Assembly (NCBI GenBank): GCA_027297085.1
Contig: JAPUIL010000483.1
Coordinates: forward strand, 1-5,776
Source of the DNA: Verrucomicrobiota bacterium
Lineage (GTDB): Bacteria > Verrucomicrobiota > Verrucomicrobiia > Opitutales > UBA2995
Length of the DNA stretch: 5,776 bases
Direction: 5' to 3'
The position numbers were made by a program, and so were the translations under genes. Under the pieces are notes generated by a model. That model saw only the letters and a program-made list of their open reading frames with translations, was not told where the DNA came from and made no database searches. How positions within the stretch are numbered: the first letter of the stretch is position 1; each line of letters starts with the position of its first letter. This document shows, piece after piece, positions 1 through 5,463 of this stretch.

Positions 1-821
1 GCGGGACTAATATGTGTTGGACTCGGTCTGGTGTTAATATTCCTCCAGTCAGCAATCCGGCTCGTTTGTTTGAAGCTCTCTTTGTAAATGCAGACAAAGC
101 CAGTTTAGAAAAAGAGCGGACCCGGCTGTTTCATCGCTCCAGTGTACTCGACGCGCTTCGAGAGTCTGCCAATACGCTGGGTGGAAAACTAAATGCGTCT
201 GACCGTGAAAAGCTTGATCAGTATCTGACCTCGGTCCGTGAAGTGGAGCAGCGGCTGCAGATGTCGAAGGAATGGATCGACCGACCTAAACCGAAGTCAC
301 CGATCGATCCTGTTTTGGATGAAAATCGGATGCAGATCGAGGAAATGCCGCTCATTTACGACTTGTTGGTGTTGGCCTTGCAGACAGACTCGACACGAGT
401 GGCGACCTTTGAAATTCCCCTGGCATTTCGTACGACTGATCTGGAGGTAGGTTCCTATCATGGCCTATCGCATCACGGAAAAGCTGAAGGGCGTTTAGAG
501 GAGCTCCAGATCGTTGAAACTTATTTGATGAAGCAGTTCGGCCTGTTTATGGATCGGCTAAAAGAAGCGCAGGTATTTGATGATACCTTGATTGTACTTG
601 GAAGCGGTATGGGAAATGCTCATACACATAGCAATAAGGATGTGCCGGTACTATTGGCCGGCGGTGGAATCAACCATCAAGGTCATCTGGTGTGCCCGGA
701 AGAGAAAAACAAACGCGTGCCGTTGAGTAATCTTTGGCTTTCTTCCTTGCAGTGGTTTGGTCTCGAAGTTGAAAGCTTCGGAAGAAGTTCCGGAACCTTT
801 TCACCCATGGAAATTGGGTGA
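1..821 (+). CDS. DUF1552 family protein, C-terminal part (5' end outside window)
   Basis: The reading frame is open from the first bases of the window, so the ATG at position 12 is probably internal; about 272 codons are visible. Counting from that ATG, the segment around residues 47-90 (DALRESANTLGGKL, then REKLDQYLTSVREVEQR) matches the helical part of DUF1552 proteins. It is followed by QTDSTRVATFEI (124-135), the His-rich HGLSHHG (150-156) and a conserved GSGMGNAHTHSN block (198-209) that leads to VPVLLAGGG. These His- and Gly-rich motifs resemble those of the DUF1501/alkaline-phosphatase-like proteins to which DUF1552 is usually related. No biochemical activity is established for the family. 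Members are typically exported and encoded next to DUF1592-type cytochrome proteins, as here, though the usual order is DUF1592 first. The C-terminus (SFGRSSGTFSPMEIG) looks complete. The final A of its TGA stop is the first base of the heptamer array of the following cassette. Confidence 0.88.
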   Translation, partial: GTNMCWTRSGVNIPPVSNPARLFEALFVNADKASLEKERTRLFHRSSVLDALRESANTLGGKLNASDREKLDQYLTSVREVEQRLQMSKEWIDRPKPKSPIDPVLDENRMQIEEMPLIYDLLVLALQTDSTRVATFEIPLAFRTTDLEVGSYHGLSHHGKAEGRLEELQIVETYLMKQFGLFMDRLKEAQVFDDTLIVLGSGMGNAHTHSNKDVPVLLAGGGINHQGHLVCPEEKNKRVPLSNLWLSSLQWFGLEVESFGRSSGTFSPMEIG

Positions 822-850
822 GGAGGCAGGCAACAGGAAATAGGAAGCAG
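821..850 (+). repeat. Left heptamer array, consensus AGGARRC
   Basis: Four degenerate 7-bp units begin at 821, 828, 835 and 842 and a partial unit follows. All begin AGG and are almost entirely purine with a C or T at position 7 (for example AGGAAGC at 842). The same consensus appears inverted at 1320-1368. The array also lies in the ribosome-binding position of the four-helix-bundle gene: the AGGAAG at 842-847 ends 7 bases before its ATG, and AGGAGG is at 821-826. Confidence 0.75.
842..847 (+). promoter_or_regulatory. Shine-Dalgarno-like AGGAAG supplied by the repeat unit
   Basis: AGGAAG ends 7 bases before the ATG at 855, a normal spacing for a ribosome binding site. It is part of the last full unit of the left heptamer array, so the repeat itself seems to serve as the translation signal. 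It supports the chosen ATG, which also gives the usual family N-terminus (ELTVYKKAY). Confidence 0.5.
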
Positions 851-854
851 ATAA

Positions 855-1232
855 ATGGCGGTCCAATCGGTGAATGAACTCACAGTTTACAAGAAGGCGT
901 ACACCGTGGCGATGGAGGTCTTCGAAATATCGAAGAAGTTTCCACCCGAAGAGCGTTACGCCCTCACCGGTCAGATTCGCAGATCGTCACGGTCGGAATG
1001 TCTGAACTTGAGAGAAGCCTGGGCGAAACGCCGATACGAGAATCATTTCATTTCGAAACTCACTGTTTGCGACGGTGAGTGCAACGAAACCGACAGCTCT
1101 CTCGATTTCGCTAAAGACTGCGGTTATATCAGCGCAGAAAAACATTCCGAACTCGTTGCTCTGATCGCGGAAGTCGGAAAGATGCTCGGTTCCATGCTCC
1201 GAACCCCAGAAAAATTCCATCCGCAAGGCTAA
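855..1232 (+). CDS. Four-helix-bundle protein of the 23S rRNA intervening-sequence (IVP/S23) family
   Basis: This 125-residue protein is all-helical in appearance and full length for the family (usually about 115-130 residues). Family hallmarks visible are the N-terminal ELTVYKKAY (8-16), the central YALTGQIRRSSRS (35-47), EAWAKRRY (54-61) followed by FISKL (65-69), ET at 78-79, and DCGYI (88-92). The family was first noted in intervening sequences within 23S rRNA genes and is distantly related to the Avd accessory protein of diversity-generating retroelements, a pentameric basic helical bundle that binds nucleic acid and reverse transcriptase. The many Arg/Lys residues of the central helices fit nucleic-acid binding here, but the function is unknown. 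No rRNA or reverse transcriptase is in the window. The segment SECLNLREAW departs from the common SVCANIAEAW-like form by having E, L and R where small or hydrophobic residues are usual. The gene lies between heptamer arrays, and its start is supported by AGGAAG 7 bases upstream. Confidence 0.88.
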   Translation: MAVQSVNELTVYKKAYTVAMEVFEISKKFPPEERYALTGQIRRSSRSECLNLREAWAKRRYENHFISKLTVCDGECNETDSSLDFAKDCGYISAEKHSELVALIAEVGKMLGSMLRTPEKFHPQG

Positions 1233-1251
1233 CCATTTTCCTTATATATCC

Positions 1252-3768
1252 ATGACCACGACCAACGCCAATCGCCTATCAGGCATCACCCATCGCCTGC
1301 CCACGGCCTCCCACCTTTTACTTCCTGTCCTCTGTCTCCTGTCTTCTGTTTCCTTTCTCCTTGCTTCTCCTCGAGTTGAGTTCCTGAAAGAGTATTGTTT
1401 CCAGTGTCACGGACCGGATAAGCAGAAAGCGGATCGTCGGTTTGATGGACTGACCGATTCGGTTACTGATAGTAAGCAGATCGAGCTTTGGCAGGAGATT
1501 CTCGATATGCTTAATCTGGAGGACATGCCTCCGGAAGATGAACCACAACCAACGGAGGATGAGCGTGCGGCCATGATTGCATCGACCACCGAGTTTGTAA
1601 CCCGGGCAATTGCCGAGTTGTCCGACACGGGAGGTCATAGTGTCTTACGTCGATTGAACGCCTGGGAATATCAGCAGACGATTGGAGACCTTCTCGGGCT
1701 AAACACTTCCGCCTGGAATCCGGCTGCCGATTTCCCCGCCGAAGTAGTTGTGGACGGATTTGATAACAACGGCGCTGAATTGGTGACTTCGGGCATGTTG
1801 CTGGACAAATATTTTGCAGCTGCGGAGGAGGCCATTCGCCGGGCCTCTCAGTTTGGTGAAAAACCTGAGGCGAAACGTTGGGTACAAAAGTCTCCTTTTT
1901 ATTTCGACGGGAAAAAGGGTGCTGATTTACCAAAGCTTTTTAGGGTGGACCGTTTCCGTTTTATACCTGAGACGCCTTATACGGATCTCTATGGCCGGCA
2001 CTATCGGGGTGGGCATATCGGGTTTCTGCCTTTAGCTAGAGGGGGACTTCAAGAAAGTGGCATGTATACCGTTCGCGTGAAAGCTGCGGCAGTAGATCGC
2101 TTTCATCCTTATGGCGATGTGATTGATGATTTTCGGAACGGAGATCCGCTGGTGCTCGAATTGGTTGCGGTTGACCGAAAGGGCAGTGCTCAAAGCACGG
2201 GCAATGTTTCGATAGAGCGCTCACTCGCCAGAGTCGAACTTACCAGCGAAAATCCAGAGTGGTTCGAATGGAACGTCTATATGGAAGAAGGGTTTGAGCC
2301 GGAGGTCCGCTTTCGTAATGGCACCATAAAGACCAAGCGACTGGTTCGTATTGTGTCCCAAGGGGCTAGTGATAGAGAGGAAGTAAAGGAGTTCGCTGAA
2401 TTGGAGCCCGGATATGAAAAGTCTCATGGTCTGCTCAAAGTTTACGAAGGCCCCAAGCTGCGTGTTTGGGAAGTTCAGGTGGAAGGTCCTCATGTAGAGG
2501 AATGGCCTGCTACAGGACATCAGGTGCTTTACGGAGGTCTACAAAAGAAGCAACTGAATCGAAAATCGATACTCAATCGACTTCGGGCGTTTGCGGAGAC
2601 AGCCTTTCGCAGGCCGTTGGAGGACGGCGAGCTTGGGCCGGTTGAATCCATGATTGTGGAGAAACTGGATGATGAAATGGATCCACTCGAAGCGCTTCAG
2701 TTGGGATTCCAAACCATCCTTTGTTCTCCCGGATTTATTTACCTCTCTGAAGGGGAAGGGGAGCTTAGCGATTATGCTCTGGCATCACGATTGTCCTATT
2801 TCCTCTGGTCATCCATGCCGGATGAGGTACTCTTGGCTCAGGCCAAAAATGGGGAGCTGGGCGACCCGGCGGTTCTAGGACAACAGGCCTCCCGTATGTT
2901 GGAAGATTCCAAGTCGCATCGATTTGTATCCAACTTTATAAGACGGTGGCTTGAAGTAGACAATATCGGGGTAATGCCGGTGTCCGAAGATTTCAGGACG
3001 TATTATCGGGATAATATCGAAACTGCAATGCTGGGTGAGACGGAGGCCTTCTTTCGTCATATTCTCGTGGAAAATCTGAGCCCTGGAGAATTTTTATCTG
3101 CCGGCTATTCGTTTCTCAATCGTGAGCTTGCGTTGCATTACGGCATAGAAGGGATCGAGGGCCATGAACTAAAGAAGGTTTCGCTGAAAGGTACGCCGAG
3201 AGGAGGACTGACCGGGCAGGCGCTGTTTCTGACAGCTTCGGCCAACGGTGTGGACACGTCGCCCGTAGTGCGTGGTATCTATGTGCTGGAGAAACTGCTG
3301 GGTTACACGCCACCTCCACCGCCACCAGATGTCCCTGTAATCGAATCCGATATCAATGGTGCCGAAACGATTCGTGAACAATTGGCCAAGCATCGTGACG
3401 TTCCGACCTGCGCTGAATGTCATCGGAAAATCGATCCACTCGGGTTTGCCCTGGAGAATTTTGATGCCACGGGCATGTGGCGCACAGATTACGGTAAGAA
3501 GGAATTGAGGATCGATGCTACAGGAACTCTGCCCAACGGGGATTCTTTTAAAAGTGTTCCCGAATTTCGAAATCTAATGATTCAACGGGAAGATCAATTC
3601 ACTCGCTGTCTGACTGAGAAGTTGATGACTTACGCCCTTGGGCGCGATTTGGAGTTGGGTGACCGGGCCGTGATTGATAGGATTCTCACAGGCTTGAATG
3701 AAGGCCAAGGCGGTCTTCAGGATCTTGTCCAGGCCGTGGTGCTCAGCGAGTCGTTTTTGACGAACTGA
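1252..3768 (+). CDS. Secreted PSCyt1/DUF1587/DUF1595/DUF1592/DUF1588/DUF1585 cytochrome-type protein
   Basis: This 838-residue protein has the complete multidomain architecture typical of PVC bacteria. In order: a signal peptide (about 1-39); a PSCyt1 c-type-cytochrome-like domain with CFQCH (C49, C52, H53) in EYCFQCHGPDKQKADRRF; DUF1587 (about 130-195, LRRLNAWEYQQTIGDLLGL then GFDNNG); a beta-rich region of about 210 residues (205-420) that could be carbohydrate-binding-like; DUF1595 (about 438-500); DUF1592 (about 505-635, ASRLSYFLWSSMPD); DUF1588 (about 648-745, with a second haem-type motif CAECH, C720/C723/H724, and the sequence KIDPLGFALENFD); and DUF1585 (about 758-832). A run of six prolines (687-692) precedes the second haem motif. 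The two CXXCH motifs suggest covalent haem c and a periplasmic or envelope redox role, but no activity is established for the family. ATG 1252 is the only ATG upstream of the mature region. It has no clear Shine-Dalgarno sequence, and codons 5-15 and 23-39 lie in heptamer repeats. Confidence 0.92.
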   Translation: MTTTNANRLSGITHRLPTASHLLLPVLCLLSSVSFLLASPRVEFLKEYCFQCHGPDKQKADRRFDGLTDSVTDSKQIELWQEILDMLNLEDMPPEDEPQPTEDERAAMIASTTEFVTRAIAELSDTGGHSVLRRLNAWEYQQTIGDLLGLNTSAWNPAADFPAEVVVDGFDNNGAELVTSGMLLDKYFAAAEEAIRRASQFGEKPEAKRWVQKSPFYFDGKKGADLPKLFRVDRFRFIPETPYTDLYGRHYRGGHIGFLPLARGGLQESGMYTVRVKAAAVDRFHPYGDVIDDFRNGDPLVLELVAVDRKGSAQSTGNVSIERSLARVELTSENPEWFEWNVYMEEGFEPEVRFRNGTIKTKRLVRIVSQGASDREEVKEFAELEPGYEKSHGLLKVYEGPKLRVWEVQVEGPHVEEWPATGHQVLYGGLQKKQLNRKSILNRLRAFAETAFRRPLEDGELGPVESMIVEKLDDEMDPLEALQLGFQTILCSPGFIYLSEGEGELSDYALASRLSYFLWSSMPDEVLLAQAKNGELGDPAVLGQQASRMLEDSKSHRFVSNFIRRWLEVDNIGVMPVSEDFRTYYRDNIETAMLGETEAFFRHILVENLSPGEFLSAGYSFLNRELALHYGIEGIEGHELKKVSLKGTPRGGLTGQALFLTASANGVDTSPVVRGIYVLEKLLGYTPPPPPPDVPVIESDINGAETIREQLAKHRDVPTCAECHRKIDPLGFALENFDATGMWRTDYGKKELRIDATGTLPNGDSFKSVPEFRNLMIQREDQFTRCLTEKLMTYALGRDLELGDRAVIDRILTGLNEGQGGLQDLVQAVVLSESFLTN
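1263..1297 (+). repeat. Second heptamer array, consensus CATCGCC
   Basis: Five degenerate 7-bp units start at 1263, 1270, 1277, 1284 and 1291 (for example CATCACC at 1284 and CATCGCC at 1291). A weak sixth unit may precede them at 1256. The period is the same as in the AGGARRC family but the consensus is unrelated. The array begins just after the four-helix-bundle gene and is translated as residues 5-15 of the downstream cytochrome-type protein (N-terminal region of its signal peptide). Some units are quite diverged (TATCAGG at 1277), so the array is less certain than the right-hand one. Confidence 0.55.
1320..1368 (-). repeat. Right heptamer array, inverted copy of the AGGARRC family
   Basis: Seven contiguous 7-bp units start at 1320, 1327, 1334, 1341, 1348, 1355 and 1362. 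On the plus strand they read as pyrimidine-rich variants of GTCTCCT (1334), such as GTCTTCT (1341) and GTTTCCT (1348). The reverse complement is AGGAGAC-like, the same consensus as the left array at 821-850, so the two arrays form imperfect inverted repeats around the four-helix-bundle gene. The array is translated as residues 23-39 of the DUF1592-type protein and supplies its hydrophobic signal-peptide core. Confidence 0.75.
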
Positions 3769-3793
3769 GGTTTTACTGCCTTCGGCGCGATTC

Positions 3794-5173
3794 CTACTGC
3801 TGCGCCCCCTGCGCTTCGGTCTTGCGTTTGACGTTATGCATTCCCGGTTTTGTCGAAACTACTCGGGTTGGTATGCCGGTGTATTCATCACCTGCGGGAA
3901 TCTGGCTTTTTAAGTCCTCGAGAACTGCACTAAGCATTTTGTAAGAAGCTTTGGCCTTCTTGCCCGCGGTCTTGATCCTGATGGGGTTGGCGTGAGCCGG
4001 GTCCTTGATGTAATCGTAGAAGTATCCGCCCTCGTACAGCTTGAACCGGGTGTCCCTGGCAAAGTGCGACATGTCGCCACGATTCGAGCCGTAGTACCCC
4101 ACATAAGCCCAGGGATGGGGCTTGTAATCACTGTCACCCGTCAACCGGCCAGCGAAGCTGTGCCCGTCGTATGGCAAATCCTTGGCCAGTTCCTTGCCGA
4201 CTAGATCGGCAAAGGTCGGTAGGAAATCGGTCAAGTCCACCGGGTCGTCCAGAACCACACCGCTCACACCGCCCGCCGGGTAACTTACGATCAGCGGTAC
4301 ACGCATGCCCATCTCTACAAAATTGCTGCCTTTGCCGCCGGGCCAGTCGTGTTCACCGAGCTTGCCACCGCGGATGATGCGGTCCGTGCCGTTGTCACCG
4401 ATGAACAGGATGACGGTGTTGTCACGGATGCCCAACGCATCGAGGTGGGCGACGATGCGCCCGACGATCTTGTCAGTGTACGCCACCATGGCCGCCATGC
4501 GGTAGAGCACGGGCGACTTCTTTGTCATGCCAGCCGGCGCATCGGGCGTCAGCTCGAACGGGCTGTGGGTCAGCATCATCGGGTAGTAACAGAAGAAGGG
4601 TTCGTCCTTGTGCCGCGTGATAAAATCGAGCATGAAGCTGCTCACGACGTCGGGGCCATATTCGCCCTTCTTGCCGGGCAGTACTTTGCCGTTCTGTATA
4701 AGCTCGCCGACATTGTTGTAGCGGGCGGATTTTCTCTCCAGCCACCACAGGCAGTACTCATCGAACCCGAAGTGATCGATCAGCTTCCTGTCTTTCCCTA
4801 GCTGCCATTTGCCAGTGATGCACGTGGCGTATCCCGCCTTGCGCATCACATTACCGAAGGTGGTTTCACGCGGGTCCAGAGTCCCAAATACGGCGTAGTT
4901 ACGAAAGTTATACCGGCCGGTCATGATTTTTACCCTCGTGGGTGTGCACAGCGGTTGGGCAACGCAGTTGGTAAAGCGCAAGCCTTCAGCGGCTAGCTTG
5001 TCCAGTACCGGGGTCTTGTATGGCGTGCCCCCGTTTGCGCTGACCGTCTCAAAGCCCAGATCATCGGCCATTATCATGATGATGTTAGGTTGCTCGGGTG
5101 CAGCGTAGGCCGTATTCACAGCCTGCATACACAGGGCCAACAGTAGTTTACCTAGCAGGTTCGATCGTTGCAT
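3794..5173 (-). CDS. Secreted sulfatase (arylsulfatase-like, type I formylglycine family)
   Basis: This 459-residue protein hydrolyses sulfate esters by family; substrate unknown, plausibly a sulfated polysaccharide. A classical signal peptide is visible (basic N-terminus, hydrophobic LLLALCMQAV, cleavage near AYA/A at 24-25). Catalytic features are the metal ligands DD at 37-38 in NIIMIMADDLG; the C76-T-P-T-R80 core of the sulfatase signature, where C76 would be oxidised to formylglycine; GKWQLG with K122; H203 in LTHSP; D260-N261; and K281 in GGKGSNF. The signature differs slightly from the textbook CXPSR (T79 for S) and GKWQLG has Q124 where H is common; both changes occur in PVC sulfatases of the CTPTR...MTGRYNFRNY type. 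Length is normal and there are no gaps. It converges on the cytochrome gene, leaving a 25-base gap, and lies downstream of a second sulfatase on the same strand. Its base composition is clearly GC-richer (blocks of 60-67%) than the genes around it. A formylglycine-generating enzyme is not in the window. Confidence 0.95.
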   Translation of the reverse strand: MQRSNLLGKLLLALCMQAVNTAYAAPEQPNIIMIMADDLGFETVSANGGTPYKTPVLDKLAAEGLRFTNCVAQPLCTPTRVKIMTGRYNFRNYAVFGTLDPRETTFGNVMRKAGYATCITGKWQLGKDRKLIDHFGFDEYCLWWLERKSARYNNVGELIQNGKVLPGKKGEYGPDVVSSFMLDFITRHKDEPFFCYYPMMLTHSPFELTPDAPAGMTKKSPVLYRMAAMVAYTDKIVGRIVAHLDALGIRDNTVILFIGDNGTDRIIRGGKLGEHDWPGGKGSNFVEMGMRVPLIVSYPAGGVSGVVLDDPVDLTDFLPTFADLVGKELAKDLPYDGHSFAGRLTGDSDYKPHPWAYVGYYGSNRGDMSHFARDTRFKLYEGGYFYDYIKDPAHANPIRIKTAGKKAKASYKMLSAVLEDLKSQIPAGDEYTGIPTRVVSTKPGMHNVKRKTEAQGAQQ

Positions 5174-5463
5174 CTGGTTTTTATATTAGTTGTTTGCAGC
5201 GTCAGTTCACTGTAGTCGTTTTTCTTTGACTTTATATGTTTCCTGCAACGTCTTCATCTCATCACGGATTATTCATTGTTCCTTTTCAGCCGTTGCCATG
5301 TTCTTTTTCGCTTCATCCACTAGTGGGACGATCAACTTCACATTCTTTTGCGCTTCGGTCAACAATTTCGGAGCCTGGGCCAATACCAGACGCGAATCTT
5401 CCATCTCTTTGCTTGATGCGGACCTTGGGAGCCTTTCTATCTGGCTTTTCGCATTTGACCCAT
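5174..5463. other. Intergenic gap between the two sulfatases, with no confident gene
   Basis: This 290-base stretch separates two same-strand sulfatase genes. No tRNA, convincing terminator or clear sigma-70 promoter was recognised. An AT-rich TAATAT on the minus strand (5183-5188) lies 9 bases before the sulfatase ATG with no matching -35 box. There is no Shine-Dalgarno sequence ahead of that ATG. Overlapping plus-strand open frames here have no family resemblance and are treated as chance. The minus strand carries the coding-like stretch listed separately. Confidence 0.6.
5207..5404 (-). pseudogene. Possible small or decayed coding stretch, helical, interrupted by TGA
   Basis: On the minus strand a frame opens with ATG at 5404 and encodes 43 residues (MEDSRLVLAQAPKLLTEAQK at the start, EAKKNMATAEKEQ at the end) before TGA at 5275-5273. 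The same frame then continues for 21 more codons (IIRDEMKTLQETYKVKEKRL and Q) to TGA at 5209-5207. Both halves are rich in K, E, A, L and Q and look like one amphipathic or coiled-coil helix, which suggests coding history split by a stop. The frame is also open upstream to about 5491 without an ATG. No family is recognised and no ribosome binding site is clear. It could be a real small protein, the remains of a gene, or chance. Confidence 0.25.

Larger units (their letters stand above)
821..1368 (+). mobile_element. Candidate four-helix-bundle cassette bounded by inverted heptamer arrays
   Basis: This is a composite unit of about 550 bases: a purine-rich 7-bp repeat array at the left edge, one small four-helix-bundle gene, a second type of 7-bp array, and at the right edge the first repeat type in inverted orientation. 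The left edge touches the stop codon of the DUF1552 gene. The right edge stops one base before the first codon (P40) of what looks like the mature part of the DUF1592-type protein. So the unit fits cleanly between two genes whose families are normally neighbours. There is no transposase, integrase or reverse transcriptase in it. No flanking target-site duplication was recognised. Calling it mobile is inference from the inverted arrays and the position. It could instead be a locally expanded repeat region around a resident gene. Confidence 0.5.

Noticed and set aside
1242..1249. TATA-like -10 element before the cytochrome-type gene
   Set aside because: No -35 box at 16-18 bases and it abuts the start codon.
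1318..1345. Lipoprotein signal in the cytochrome-type protein (Cys at residue 28)
   Set aside because: The residues before C28 are PVL, which lacks the small residue required at -1 of a lipobox; an ordinary signal peptide fits better.
821..1368. CRISPR array or 23S rRNA intervening sequence
   Set aside because: The repeats are 7 bp and contiguous without spacers, and no rRNA sequence flanks the four-helix-bundle gene despite the family name.
3769..3806. Terminator between the convergent genes
   Set aside because: Only a weak GGCGC/GCGCC inverted repeat (3784-3788 with 3802-3806) and a 4-bp hairpin around CTTCGG are visible, with no U-tract on either strand in the right place.
4349..4801. 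150-codon open frame on the plus strand inside the sulfatase gene
   Set aside because: It is fully antisense to a clear sulfatase with intact catalytic motifs; high GC makes long antisense frames likely, and its translation resembles no family.
5183..5188. Promoter -10 box (TAATAT, minus strand) for the sulfatase
   Set aside because: No matching -35 element at normal spacing, and it lies only 9 bases from the ATG; AT-rich chance match is as likely.
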